Assembly (NCBI GenBank): GCA_963734965.1
Contig: CAVTJK010000003.1
Location: forward strand, 1,302,001 to 1,366,000
Length of the DNA: 64,000 nucleotides
Origin: UBA4742 sp963734965
GTDB lineage: Bacteria > Actinomycetota > Acidimicrobiia > Acidimicrobiales > Acidimicrobilacustridaceae
Direction of reading: 5' to 3'
Made by a program: the position numbers and the translations under genes. Below the pieces are notes generated by a model. The model worked only from the letters and a program-made list of their open reading frames with translations, was not told where the DNA came from and did not search any database. Shown here in pieces: positions 1-9,332 of this stretch (the stretch's first letter is position 1; the number at the start of each line of letters is the position of its first letter).

Positions 1-1
1 T

Positions 2-109
2 GAAGGGCTCGCAGTGGTGGTTGCCCGGCCCGAGTGGCAGACGCTCGCGTCGGCCGTCGGCGTGCTGCTCGTGCTGATGATCATCCCCGGCGGCATCGGT
101 GACGTCTGA
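2..109 (+). CDS. C-terminal end of a branched-chain amino acid ABC transporter permease (LivM-like), partial
   Basis: Only the last 35 codons are present, in the frame ending with TGA at 107-109. The tail reads as a hydrophobic helix (SAVGVLLVLMIIPGGIGDV) followed directly by the stop. LivM-type permeases commonly end with such a helix and a PGG motif. The assignment rests on this short stretch and on context: the next genes encode Liv-type ATPase domains and a Peripla_BP_6-type binding protein, so this would be the membrane component of the same transporter. The rest of the gene lies outside the window. Confidence 0.55.
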   Translation, partial: EGLAVVVARPEWQTLASAVGVLLVLMIIPGGIGDV

Positions 110-166
110 TCTACCGGGTTCGTGACGCGGCCCTGCGTTGGATCGCCGACGCGGCGCGGGCTCATC

Positions 167-3100
167 GTGCCCAGCCTGGTGGCCGACACGGCGGTTCCGA
201 CCGACGAGATCAGCGGCCGAGCGCGGCCGAAGCGGCGGAGGACGTTCGCCGCTGATCGAGGACGGGGGCCTTCGACCTCGGGATCGAGCCGATCGTCGAG
301 GCGGTCATACCGCCGCGAACCGACCCGGCCACTCCGGTGGCTCGAGCGGAGTCCAACCGTGATCGCCATCGCCCCCGTCACCCCGCAAGGTTCGGGTCCC
401 TGGCACGAACGCCTGATGGTGGCGCTGCGCCATCCGGCCAAGTGGATCACCGATCTGTCCGGAGGCGGACCCATCTACGCCCTGGCCATCCTGTTCGGCT
501 TCAACATGGTCGAGGAGATGGACCGCGACTGCGTTCGGGCTGTTGATCCCGAACATCCGAGACGTCGTTCCACATGACCAACGCCGGGATCCTGTCGCTC
601 GTGGCGGTGGCCTCGCTGCTCGGGCTCTCGCTGACGGTGCCGATCGCCCAGATGGCCGACAGCCACAACCGGGTGCGGCTCATGTTGCTCGGCGGCGCGG
701 TGTTCGCCTTCTTCTCGGTCGGGAACCGGCCTGGCCATGTTCGTCTGGGTGCTGTGCATCATGCGGCCGGGGTCGGGTGTCGGGGTGGCCACGGCGCTGC
801 CGACCCACAACTCGCTGCTGTCGGACTGGTTCCCGATCTCGTCGCGACCCGCGCGTGTTCTCGTTCTACCGGCTCGCCAACGCCATCGGCGCCTTCGTGG
901 GCCCGTTCTTGGCCGGGCTGCTGGCCGCCTACGTCGGCTGGCGGCCGCCCTTCATCGTCCTCGCCGTTCCCATGGTCGTGCTGGTGATGCTCGGGTTCAC
1001 GCTCCACGAGCCGATGCGCGGGATGCAGGAGCGCGAGGCCATGGGCATGGAGGGCGAGGCCCTCCTGACCGAGGAGCTGCCGCCGTCGTTCGCCGAGTCG
1101 TGGCGGATGGTGTGGAAGGTCGACAGCCTCCGCCGGGTCTTCTACGCCTTGCCCTTCCTGGCCGCTTCCATCATCGGCTTCGCCTCGTTGGCCGCGCTCC
1201 TCTACCAGGACGCCTTCGGCCTCGACACGCTGCAGCGCTCGTACATCGCGGCGATCACCGAGCCGGTGCAGATCGTCGGACTGGTCATCGGGGCCCGCTT
1301 CGGCACCAAGCTCATCATGAAGGACCCGTCGCTCATCATGCGCTTCCTGGCCTTGACCTCCGTCGTCACGGCCGCCTTCCTCGTGGTGTTCGCGCTCGCC
1401 CCTTGGTTGTGGCTCACGGTCCTGGCCAACATGGCCATCGCCGCCAGCCTGGCCATCGTCGGTCCGGGGGTGTTCGCCGCCCTGTCGCTCGGCATCCCGC
1501 CGCGGGCCAGATCGATGGGCTTCTCGTTGGGTGCCATCTGGGTCATACCCGGGCTCATCGTGCTGCCCATCGTCGGGGCCATCTCGGATGGCATCGGCAT
1601 CCGTCCCGGCATGCTCTTCATGGTCCCGGTGTTCGTCGTGGGCGGCGGTGATCCTCGCCGGCGCCGGGCGGGTGCTCAACGAGGACATCAAGCAGGTGTG
1701 GACGATGGCCGCCGCTCGGTCCGAGGTGCTCTACGAACGACGGCAGGGCCGCGTCAAGCTGTTGCTGTGCCGTCAGCTCCAGGTGTTCTACGGCAACGTG
1801 CAGGTGTTGTTCGACGTCGACTTCGAGATCGACGAGGGGGAGATCGTCGCCCTGCTCGGCACGAACGGCGCCGGCAAGTCGACGCTGCTGAAGGCCATCT
1901 GCGGTGTGGTCGAGTGCGACAAGGGGGCGGTCATCTTCGACGGGCGCGACATCACCCACGCCCCGCCGAACGAGATCGCCGCCATCGGCATCACGCCAGG
2001 TGCCCGGCGGGCGCGGCGTGTTCCCCACCCTGACCGTCCGCGAGAACCTCCGCGTGGCCGGGTGGCTCGAACGCAAGAACACCGCCGAGCTGCGCGAGCG
2101 CACCGAGCAGGTGCTCGAGCAGTTCCCCGTCCTGCGCAGCCGTCTCGACGAGCCGGCGACCAACCTGTCGGGCGGCCAGCAGCAGATGCTGGCCCTCGGG
2201 ATGTCGTTCCTGTCGCGACCTCGGATGCTGCTGATCGACGAGCTGTCGCTCGGATTGGCGCCGGTCGTGGTCGAGCAGCTGCTGCCGATGATCGCCGCCA
2301 TCCACGAGCAGGGCACGACGGTCATCCTCGTCGAGCAGTCGGTGAACCTGGCCCTGACCATCGCCGAGACGGCCTACTTCATGGAGAAGGGCGAGATCCG
2401 CTTCCACGGGCCGACCGAGGAGCTGCTGGCTCGGCCCGACATCCTGCGCTCGGTGTTCCTCGAGGGGGTCGGCTCCGGAGGCGACGGGTCGGCACCGGCG
2501 CCCGTCGCGGCCACCAACGGATCGAGCCCGACGGCGCCCACCGTCGCCGACCTGGGCCGGCTGGCCGGGGCGGCCATCGACGCGGAGGCGACGAGCGCGG
2601 CCATCGACGGTGCCGCCGAGGCCCTCATCGCCAACGGGGTTGCTCCACCCGCCACCAACGGAGACGCCGCGGCGGCGTCGGCGTCGACGCCACCGGTGAA
2701 CGGGGACCGACCTGTTCCGGCCGAGATGCCGGCGGCCATGAACGCCCCCGACGCCGGCCCGACCGAACCGCAGGGGCCGGCGCTCGAGGTGATCGACCTG
2801 GCCGTGCGGTTCGGAGGGATCCAAGCGGTCGGCGGGGTGTCGCTGCGCGCCGCGCCCGGCGAGATCATCGGCATCATCGGACCCAACGGCGCCGGCAAGA
2901 CGACGCTGTTCGACCTGATCTCGGGCTTCACCAGAGCCGACTCCGGTCAGGTCCTGTTGGCGGGGGCCGATCTCACCGGAAGCAGTCCCGACCGTCGGGC
3001 CCGAGCCGGGCTGGGGCGTTCCTTCCAGGACGCCCGTCTCTTCCCGGCGCTCACCGTCGAGGAGACGATCTCGGTGTCGCTCGACCGTTGGATCGCGGTC

Positions 3101-3574
3101 AAGGATCCGTTCAACGCCGCGCTGCACCTACCGGCGTCCTTCGACTCCGAACAACAGGTGCGGGCTCGAGTCGACCAGCTCATCGACCTGCTCCGACTCG
3201 AGGCGTTCCGTTCGAAGTTCGTGCACGAGCTCTCGACCGGTTCACGAAGGGTGGTCGACCTGGCGTGCGTCGTTGCCCACCATCCGTCGGTCGTCCTGCT
3301 CGATGAGCCGAGCAGCGGGATCGCGCAGCGTGAGGCCGAAGCCCTCGCGCCCCTTTTGCTCCGGCTGCGTGATGAACTGGGCGCCACACTCCTGGTCATC
3401 GAACACGACATGCCTCTGGTCACGTCGGTCGCTGACCGCCTGGTGGCTCTCGACCAAGGTCTCGTCATCGCTGACGGGATCCCCGAAGAGGTCCTCCACG
3501 ACCCGCTGGTCGTGGCGTCCTACCTCGGGGAGACCGCGGCCGCGATCGCTCGATCCGGAGCCATCACCAACTAG
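167..3574 (+). CDS. MFS transporter fused to two Liv-type ABC ATPase domains (MFS-LivF-LivG), broken by about nine indels
   Basis: Read across frames, one long protein appears. An MFS-like membrane domain (about 400-1650; segments GPIYALAILFGFNMVEEMD, AGILSLVAVASLLGLSL and RLANAIGAFVGPFLAGLLAA) is followed by a LivF-like ATPase (Walker A GTNGAGKST near 1860, signature LSGGQQQ, Walker B LLIDELS). A linker of about 100 residues rich in Ala, Gly and Pro (2470-2780) leads to a LivG-like ATPase (Walker A GPNGAGKTT near 2880, degenerate signature LSTGSRR, Walker B VVLLDEPSSG). Frame changes fall near 215-265 (two), 350, 530, 569, 727, 845, 1645 and 1996; from 2000 on the frame is clean to TAG at 3574. 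Both sides of each break match the same family, so these look like base-calling errors. The GTG at 167 is a guess and the first 60 codons are poorly defined. Neighbours are a LivM-like permease and a solute-binding protein, which suggests the ATPase domains power that transporter. Confidence 0.75.
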
Positions 3575-3654
3575 TTCATCGGTCGTCGGCACATCGCTCG
3601 GTCTCGATTGGCGGGGCCGGTCAATCGAAATCGTCTCACTAGGGGGAACCACCA

Positions 3655-5364
3655 ATGCAACCGACTACTCCACCGCCGTCCTCGAGCACGGCCTTGCGAC
3701 GGTACGGACCGATCATCGCCATCGTCGTCGTGATCGCCGTCGTGGCCGCCGTCGTCCTGGTCAATCGCAACAGCGACAGCAAGACCGATGCGAGCGCGCC
3801 GACGACCGCCGCGCCCGCCACCGGCGGCTACCACCCCGCTGACGTGGTGTCGTGGACGCAGGCCAAGGCCGAGGGCAAGACCAAGGACATCGACTGGGGG
3901 AGCCGGTGTGACACGTCGAAGGGGACGTTGAAGTACCCGTCCTTCTTCGCCGGCGACTGCTTCAAGCCCTTCAAGGGCGACAACGGCGGCGCCACCTACG
4001 AGGGCGTCACGGCCGACACGATCAAGGTCGTCATGTACATGGCCGAGCCGAACGACCCGATCCTCGCCTACATCACGGGGTCCATCAACGATCAGGACAC
4101 CAACGAGCAGACGGCGGCGACGGACAAGGACTGGGTCAAGTTCTTCCAGACCTACTACGAGACCTACGGCCGCAAGGTCGACCTGATCCCGTTCGTGGCG
4201 ACCGGCGCGGCGAGCGACGAGGTGGCGGCGCGGGCCGATGCCACGACCATCTCCGAGACGATCAAGCCGTTCGCCGTCATCGGCGGACCCATCCTCACCG
4301 CCAGCTTCGGCCAGAAGATCATCGACAGCAAGATCTTCTGCCTGAACTGCGTGCCCAGCCAACCGAACGAGTTCTACGCCAAGAACGCGCCCTATGCCCT
4401 CGGGCTGGCGACCAACGCCGACGAGTTCCAGATCACCTTGTCGGAGTACGTCTCCAAGCAGTTGAACAACCGCAAGGCCATCTATGCCGGTGACAGCGCC
4501 ATGCACTCCGAGAACCGCAAGTTCGGACTCGTCTACATCTCGACCGGCCAGGATTCGGAGACCCAGACCAAGCACTTCGTCGACAACCTGGCCAAGGGCG
4601 GTGTGCACCTCTCGGCGCAGTTGGCCTACCAGTCACCGACCAACATCGACGCATCCGGGATCATCGCCCAGCTCAAATCGGCGGGGGTGACGTCGGTGAT
4701 GTTCGTCGGCGATCCCGTCGCCCCTGGACCGCTCACCAAGGCGGCCACCAACCAGAACTACCACCCGGAATGGATCCTCTCCGGCACACCGTTGGCCGAC
4801 ACCGCGCTGTTCGCTCGGACCTATGACCAGGAGCAGTGGAAGCACGCCTTCGGGATCAGCGCCGGCGCCGCCCGCACCGACCCATCGGTGAGTGGCGGCC
4901 TGTTCCTCTACAAGTGGTTCTTCGGGAAGAACCCGCCGGCCGCGACCGGTTCGCAGATCGACCTGGCTCAGCTCAACCTGTTCTATGCCGCCATCCAGGG
5001 CATCGGTCCGGACCTGACCCCGCAGCACTTCGTCGACGCGTTGTTCAGCGCGGCGCCGACGCCCGAGGCGCTCACCCAGCCCTCGATCTCGTACGGGAAC
5101 AAGCACATCTGGCCCGAGACCGACTACAACGGCGTCGACGACGTCACCGAGGTCTGGTGGAACCCCGAGCCGTCCGGACCGGATGAGCTCAACCACGACG
5201 GCAAGGGCTTGTACGAGTTCATCGACGGCGGCAAGCGCTACCTCCCCGGCCACCTGCCGTCGACGGCCCCGAACGCGTTCACGACCGAGGGCGCGGTGAC
5301 CATCTACAAGACGGCGCCCAAGGAAGAGCAGGTGCCGACCTATCCGTCTCCGGCGGCGCAGTAG
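3655..5364 (+). CDS. Liv-type (Peripla_BP_6) solute-binding protein with N-terminal membrane anchor
   Basis: 569 residues. ATG at 3655 follows a purine-rich ribosome site (AGGGGGA) about 8 bases upstream. Residues about 17-37 form one hydrophobic helix (IIAIVVVIAVVAAVVLV) with no lipobox cysteine, so the protein seems to be tethered by a transmembrane helix rather than lipid. The rest is soluble and exported, with the features of the branched-chain-amino-acid receptor family (GVTADTIKVV near the start of the domain, then two alpha/beta lobes). Being 80 bases after the MFS-LivF-LivG gene, it is probably the receptor of that transporter. The substrate is not evident; family members bind amino acids, amides, urea or aromatic acids. 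Confidence 0.8.
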   Translation: MQPTTPPPSSSTALRRYGPIIAIVVVIAVVAAVVLVNRNSDSKTDASAPTTAAPATGGYHPADVVSWTQAKAEGKTKDIDWGSRCDTSKGTLKYPSFFAGDCFKPFKGDNGGATYEGVTADTIKVVMYMAEPNDPILAYITGSINDQDTNEQTAATDKDWVKFFQTYYETYGRKVDLIPFVATGAASDEVAARADATTISETIKPFAVIGGPILTASFGQKIIDSKIFCLNCVPSQPNEFYAKNAPYALGLATNADEFQITLSEYVSKQLNNRKAIYAGDSAMHSENRKFGLVYISTGQDSETQTKHFVDNLAKGGVHLSAQLAYQSPTNIDASGIIAQLKSAGVTSVMFVGDPVAPGPLTKAATNQNYHPEWILSGTPLADTALFARTYDQEQWKHAFGISAGAARTDPSVSGGLFLYKWFFGKNPPAATGSQIDLAQLNLFYAAIQGIGPDLTPQHFVDALFSAAPTPEALTQPSISYGNKHIWPETDYNGVDDVTEVWWNPEPSGPDELNHDGKGLYEFIDGGKRYLPGHLPSTAPNAFTTEGAVTIYKTAPKEEQVPTYPSPAAQ

Positions 5365-5375
5365 CCCCACGTGGT

Positions 5376-5409
5376 CCGGTCGGTGGGTCCAGGTGGGCTC
5401 ACCGACCGG
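5376..5409. terminator. Bidirectional hairpin between convergent genes
   Basis: Perfect 10-bp inverted repeat, CCGGTCGGTG (5376-5385) and CACCGACCGG (5400-5409), with a 14-base loop. It lies between the stop of the solute-binding protein gene (5364) and the stop of the opposing PAC2 gene (5411). There is no T tract, as is common for high-GC actinobacterial hairpin terminators. Position and symmetry suggest termination for both strands. Confidence 0.6.
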
Positions 5410-5410
5410 C

Positions 5411-6277
5411 TCACGGACTTCCGTCCTGGTCGCGCAGGTACTTCTCGAGCTCGGCGGCCAGCTCCTCGCCCGATGGGAGCGACTGACCGTCGGCGTCGGC
5501 TTGGGCGTCGACCTGCTCTTCGAGCTGGTGCACGAGCTGCTGGTGCTCGGTGCTCTCCGCGATCAGGCCGTCGAGTCGAGTCCGCGCCGCGGCGGCCTCG
5601 TTGCGCAGCTCACCGGGGCCGAAGTTGACGTTGGCCACCTCGGCGAGGGACTCGACCAGGGCGAGCCCGGCCGCGGGATAGGGCATGGCCGACGCGTAGT
5701 GAGGGACCTGAGCCCACAGACCGACCGAGGGCAGCCCCTGGCTCGACGCCCGCTCCTCGATGGCGGCCTGGACGCCGGCCGGGACGTCGATGCGGCCCCT
5801 GACCGTGCCCACCTGCAGGGCCAGCTCGGCGGCGGCGGTGGTGGCCACGACCCGCGTGGGCCGGGTGTGGGGCACGGGAGCCGGATAGGCGCCGAGGCCG
5901 ACGACCATGCGGGTCCCGAACTCGAGGGCCAGGTCGACCACGGCCCGGGAGAACCCGCGCCACGTGTGATCGGGCTCGGCTCCGAGCAGGAAGAGCACGT
6001 CGTTGCCGTCGGGATCGGCGCCGGCGGAGAGCTCGATCGTCGGCCAGCTGAGACCGGTCTGCAGGCCGTCGGCCAGATGCATCGTCGGGCGACGGGCGCG
6101 ATGGTCGAGCAGCGCGTCGGTGTCGAAGGTCGCCACCACCTCCATCGGCGTCGACGCCGAGATGGCCTCGAGGGCCGCGCCCGCGCCCAGCCCGGCGTCG
6201 ATCCAGCCGTCGAGCACCACGACGAGCAGGGGCGAGTCCAGATCGGGGCGCTGGACGAACTCGTAGAGCTGGCTCAC
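5411..6277 (-). CDS. PAC2 family protein (proteasome-assembly-chaperone-like)
   Basis: 288 residues. The N-terminal 220 residues fit the PAC2 fold common in actinobacteria: a strand-rich start (SPLLVVVLDGWIDAGLGAG), a central VVGLGAYPAPVPHTRPTRV segment and GLWAQVPHYASAMPYPAAGL near residue 190. The last 65 residues are charged and probably coiled-coil (HQQLVHQLEEQVDAQADAD). PAC2 proteins resemble archaeal and eukaryotic proteasome-assembly factors, but their bacterial role is largely unknown; a link to the actinobacterial proteasome or Pup system is only suggestive. The ATG overlaps the stop of the upstream phosphotransferase gene by 4 bases (ATGA), so the two are probably co-transcribed and translationally coupled. 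Confidence 0.8.
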   Translation of the reverse strand: MSQLYEFVQRPDLDSPLLVVVLDGWIDAGLGAGAALEAISASTPMEVVATFDTDALLDHRARRPTMHLADGLQTGLSWPTIELSAGADPDGNDVLFLLGAEPDHTWRGFSRAVVDLALEFGTRMVVGLGAYPAPVPHTRPTRVVATTAAAELALQVGTVRGRIDVPAGVQAAIEERASSQGLPSVGLWAQVPHYASAMPYPAAGLALVESLAEVANVNFGPGELRNEAAAARTRLDGLIAESTEHQQLVHQLEEQVDAQADADGQSLPSGEELAAELEKYLRDQDGSP

Positions 6278-7341
6278 CCGAGTCGATCCAACGCCTGGCG
6301 GGCCGATTCCACGAGCGACACGACCTGGACCTCGAAGAAGTCGAATGCGCCCTCGTCGCCCCGTTGACCCATGGCTCCGCCCTTGTACCGCGCGTAGACG
6401 CCTTCGAGGATGCAGGCCAGCTTCCAGTAGCCGAACGCGATGTAGTAGTCGATGGTGGACAGGTTGCGACCGGAGATGGACGCGTAGCGATCGAGCAGCT
6501 CGGGCCGGCGCAGGAAGCCCTCGCGTGCCGTCGCCGCGGACACGCCGGCCGGAGACGCATCGTCAGGGTCGGTCCAATAGACCATGAGCAGCCCGACGTC
6601 GGCGAGCGGGTCGCCCAGCGTGCAGATCTCCCAGTCGAGCACGGCGACGACGGCGCCGTCGTCGCCGATCATGCAGTTGTCGAGGCGGTAGTCGCCATGC
6701 ACGATCGTCGCCGCCCCTTGGGCCGGGATCCGGCTCTTGAGCTCGGCGTAGACCTTGTCGAGGGCGGGCAGGTCGCGGGTCTTGGACTTCTCGAACTGGC
6801 CGTACCAACGCTTGAGCTGACGTTCGATGTAGCTGTCATGGCGGCCGAGGTCGGAGAGCCCGACGGCGTCGAGGTCGACGTCGTGGATCCGCGTGAGCAC
6901 CTCGACGATCGATTCGCTCGCGGCCCGACGCGTGGCCAGGTCGAGGCCCTCGGCCACCAACGGGTCGCGGACGATGGTGCCCTCGACGAAGTCCATCACG
7001 TAGAAGGGGGCGTGGTTCACCGAGTCGTCGGTGCAGAGCCCGATCGTCGGGGCCACCGGCACGTCGGTCGGCGCGAGGGCGGAGATGATGCGGTGTTCGC
7101 GGCTCATGTCGTGGGCCGTGGCCAACACCTGGGCCAGCGGGGGGCGCCGCAGCACCCAGTGGCGCCCGTCGGCGTCGTGCACGTCGAAGGTGAGGTTCGA
7201 GTGGCCACCCGTGATCAGCTCGAACCGCAGCGGGGGCGTGACCTCAGGCGCGTGCTCGATGAACCAGGCGGTGACGGCCTCGCCGTCGATGCCCTCGACC
7301 TGATCGTCGGACTGGGCCTTGGATTCGGGCGCGGGATCCAC
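6274..7341 (-). CDS. APH-type phosphotransferase (acyl-CoA-dehydrogenase-associated kinase family)
   Basis: 355 residues with the aminoglycoside-phosphotransferase/choline-kinase fold: nucleotide-loop-like ITGGHSNLTFDV near residue 43, catalytic loop IVHGDYRLDNCMIG with the HGDxxxxN pattern, and a metal-binding DWE motif (VLDWEICTLGDPLADVG). Proteins with this RPPL-AHDMSREHRI pattern are abundant in actinobacteria and are usually found near fatty acyl-CoA dehydrogenases; their substrate is probably a small hydroxylated molecule, not an antibiotic. No acyl-CoA dehydrogenase is present here. First gene of a two-gene operon with the PAC2 gene. Confidence 0.85.
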   Translation of the reverse strand: MDPAPESKAQSDDQVEGIDGEAVTAWFIEHAPEVTPPLRFELITGGHSNLTFDVHDADGRHWVLRRPPLAQVLATAHDMSREHRIISALAPTDVPVAPTIGLCTDDSVNHAPFYVMDFVEGTIVRDPLVAEGLDLATRRAASESIVEVLTRIHDVDLDAVGLSDLGRHDSYIERQLKRWYGQFEKSKTRDLPALDKVYAELKSRIPAQGAATIVHGDYRLDNCMIGDDGAVVAVLDWEICTLGDPLADVGLLMVYWTDPDDASPAGVSAATAREGFLRRPELLDRYASISGRNLSTIDYYIAFGYWKLACILEGVYARYKGGAMGQRGDEGAFDFFEVQVVSLVESARQALDRLG

Positions 7342-7535
7342 GGTCTCCCCTTCGTCGTTGGCCGCCGCGGGATGCGGGCTCGCCCGTGCGGCGAGAGGGC
7401 CACGCTACCGTCCTCGTCGGGCGGTGCGAAGCCGGACCGCCTCCGCCTTCGTGGCGGGTCGGTCCCTCGGCGACGTCGGGTTCGCGGCACGCGGGAGATC
7501 GGGATTTGTCGGCCGGCCCCATATCCTTGGTCGTC

Positions 7536-8246
7536 GTGACGATCGACGTGGATGATGCGAGCTTCGAAGCCGATGTGCTGACCCGATCCCATGAGGTTCC
7601 CGTCGTGGTCGACCTCTGGGCGCCGTGGTGCGGCCCGTGCCGGACCCTCGGTCCGATCATCGAGCGCGTGGTCGACGACACCGACGGTGCGGTCGACCTG
7701 GTGAAGGTGAACGTGGACGAGAACCCCCAGACGTCCGCCGCGTTCCGGGTGCAGGGCATCCCCGCGGTGTACGCCCTGAAGGACGGAAAGGTCGTCGACG
7801 GGTTCATCGGCGCGCAGGGCGAGCCCGAGGTGCGCGCCTTCGTCGAGCGTCTGCTCCCGAGCGACACCGAGAACGAGATCGCCAGGCTCATGGCCGTCGG
7901 CGACGAGACGTCGTTGCGATCCGTCCTCGATCTCGATGTGGCCAACGAGGAGGCCATCGTCGCATTGGCCGAACTGCTGGTCGGCGACGACCGTTCGGAC
8001 GACGCCCTCGAGCTCATCGAGCGGATCCCCGAGACGCCGGCGACGCGGCGGGTCGCGGCCCTGGCCCGGGCCGGCGACGTGGTCGACGAGCTCGACGACA
8101 TCGGCCCGACCCTCGATGCGTTGCTCGACCGGGTCAAGGACGACGACGCCGCTCGCCAAGAGTTCGTCGACCTGCTCGAGCTGCTCGGCCCCGACGACGA
8201 GCGCACCACCGACTACCGGCGCAAGCTCACCGCCCGCTTGTACTGA
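7536..8246 (+). CDS. Thioredoxin-fold protein with C-terminal TPR-like region (CnoX/YbbN-like)
   Basis: 236 residues from GTG at 7536; the longer upstream reading is low-complexity and unlike the family. Residues 1-110 are a thioredoxin domain with the active site WAPWCGPCR and the cis-proline segment GIPAVYAL. Residues 115-236 are acidic and helical, resembling the degenerate tetratricopeptide region of YbbN/CnoX co-chaperones (EEAIVALAELLVGDDRSDDA). The CGPC site is intact, so redox activity is likely; a holdase role in protein quality control is inferred from architecture. Transcribed divergently from the phosphotransferase gene across 194 bases. Confidence 0.8.
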   Translation: MTIDVDDASFEADVLTRSHEVPVVVDLWAPWCGPCRTLGPIIERVVDDTDGAVDLVKVNVDENPQTSAAFRVQGIPAVYALKDGKVVDGFIGAQGEPEVRAFVERLLPSDTENEIARLMAVGDETSLRSVLDLDVANEEAIVALAELLVGDDRSDDALELIERIPETPATRRVAALARAGDVVDELDDIGPTLDALLDRVKDDDAARQEFVDLLELLGPDDERTTDYRRKLTARLY

Positions 8247-8263
8247 CCTCGCGTTCCGCCGTT

Positions 8264-8307
8264 CCTGTGCCGTGACATGTCCCTGTGGAGACATCTGACG
8301 GCACAGG
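8264..8307. repeat. 44-bp nested palindrome downstream of the thioredoxin gene
   Basis: Perfect outer arms CCTGTGCCGT (8264-8273) and ACGGCACAGG (8298-8307) enclose an inner inverted repeat ATGTC (8277-8281) / GACAT (8290-8294). It starts 17 bases after the thioredoxin stop and could act as a terminator, but it has no T tract. On the minus strand the left arm is followed directly by CAGATGTC. The palindromes at 53753-53880 have CAGATGAC at the equivalent position, so this may be one member of a small dispersed repeat family. Confidence 0.6.
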
Positions 8308-8498
8308 TTCGGCGTGGGACGGGGGCAGTTCCGCGTCGGGCGAGCGAGGGCCGGCCTCGGTCGGACACGATCGGCGTGGGGGGGTGACAGCGCCGAGGTG
8401 ACGGTCTAGCGTCGAGCGCAACCGGCGGGCGTTCGCCGGGCGTTCGCCGGGAGTCGTTCGTCGGCGGCACCTTTCCCCTGAACCATCGCTCCGCGCTC

Positions 8499-9332
8499 GT
8501 GGAGGGGATCGTGTCCGTGCCCGATTCATCGACCTCGGCGGTCGAAGCCGATGTCGCTGACGCCGCCCGACCGCTCGAGCGCTTGCGCGAGGCGGCCGAG
8601 CAGCGAGACTGGCTCAGCCGCTGGGCCGGCGTCTTCGCGCCGCGGCTGCGTGGTCCGACGGGCCTGTGGGTCGTGGCCGTCCTCGCCATGGGTGCGCTCG
8701 GCGTCGGGCTCTTCGCCGTCGTGCACACCACCGGCTCAGCCCGACGGGATGGCGGCGCCGACCTGCCCATGGCCGCCGGAGCGGGAGCCGGGAACGCCGG
8801 CGCCACGGGCCGCGCCGGCACCGGGTCCGCTGGCACCGCCTCGGAAGGCGGATCGACATCCGAGCCGTCGAGCGCCGGTCTCGTGGTGCAGGTCGCCGGG
8901 GCGGTCGCGCGACCCGGCGTCTTCCACCTCGCCCCTGGCGCTCGGGTGGGTGATCTGGTGGGTCAAGCGGGCGGATTGACGGCCGAAGCCGACGCTGATC
9001 GGGTCGACCTGGCCGCCCCGCTCGTGGACGGTGCCCTGGTCTACATCCCTCGCCGGGGCGAGTCCGGCGCGCCCGGCCCGGTCGTGGACGGCGGCGCCTC
9101 GTCCGGGTCGACCGGTGGTGGTGCGGCCGGCCCGGGCCCCGCCGTCGTCGACCTCAACTCGGCCACTGCCGATCAGCTGGATTCGTTGCCGGGCGTGGGC
9201 CCGGCCACGGCGGCCGCCATCCTCACCTATCGCCGCCAACACGGGCCCTTCCATTCCATCGACGATCTCACCGAGGTCAGCGGGATCGGACCGGCCAAGC
9301 TCGCCCAGATCCGCCCCCATGTCCGGGTCTGA
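8499..9332 (+). CDS. comEA: ComEA-like competence protein (TM + SLBB + helix-hairpin-helix)
   Basis: 277 residues from GTG at 8499 (in-frame GTGs at 8511 and 8517 are alternatives). A transmembrane helix at about residues 55-75 (LWVVAVLAMGALGVGLFAVV) is followed by a Gly/Ala/Ser-rich spacer, an SLBB domain (VVQVAGAVARPGVFHLAPG) and a C-terminal pair of helix-hairpin-helix motifs (LNSATADQLDSLPGVGPATA and IDDLTEVSGIGPAKLAQI). ComEA proteins bind double-stranded DNA outside the membrane and hand it to the ComEC channel. It overlaps comEC by 14 bases. Confidence 0.92.
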   Translation: MEGIVSVPDSSTSAVEADVADAARPLERLREAAEQRDWLSRWAGVFAPRLRGPTGLWVVAVLAMGALGVGLFAVVHTTGSARRDGGADLPMAAGAGAGNAGATGRAGTGSAGTASEGGSTSEPSSAGLVVQVAGAVARPGVFHLAPGARVGDLVGQAGGLTAEADADRVDLAAPLVDGALVYIPRRGESGAPGPVVDGGASSGSTGGGAAGPGPAVVDLNSATADQLDSLPGVGPATAAAILTYRRQHGPFHSIDDLTEVSGIGPAKLAQIRPHVRV

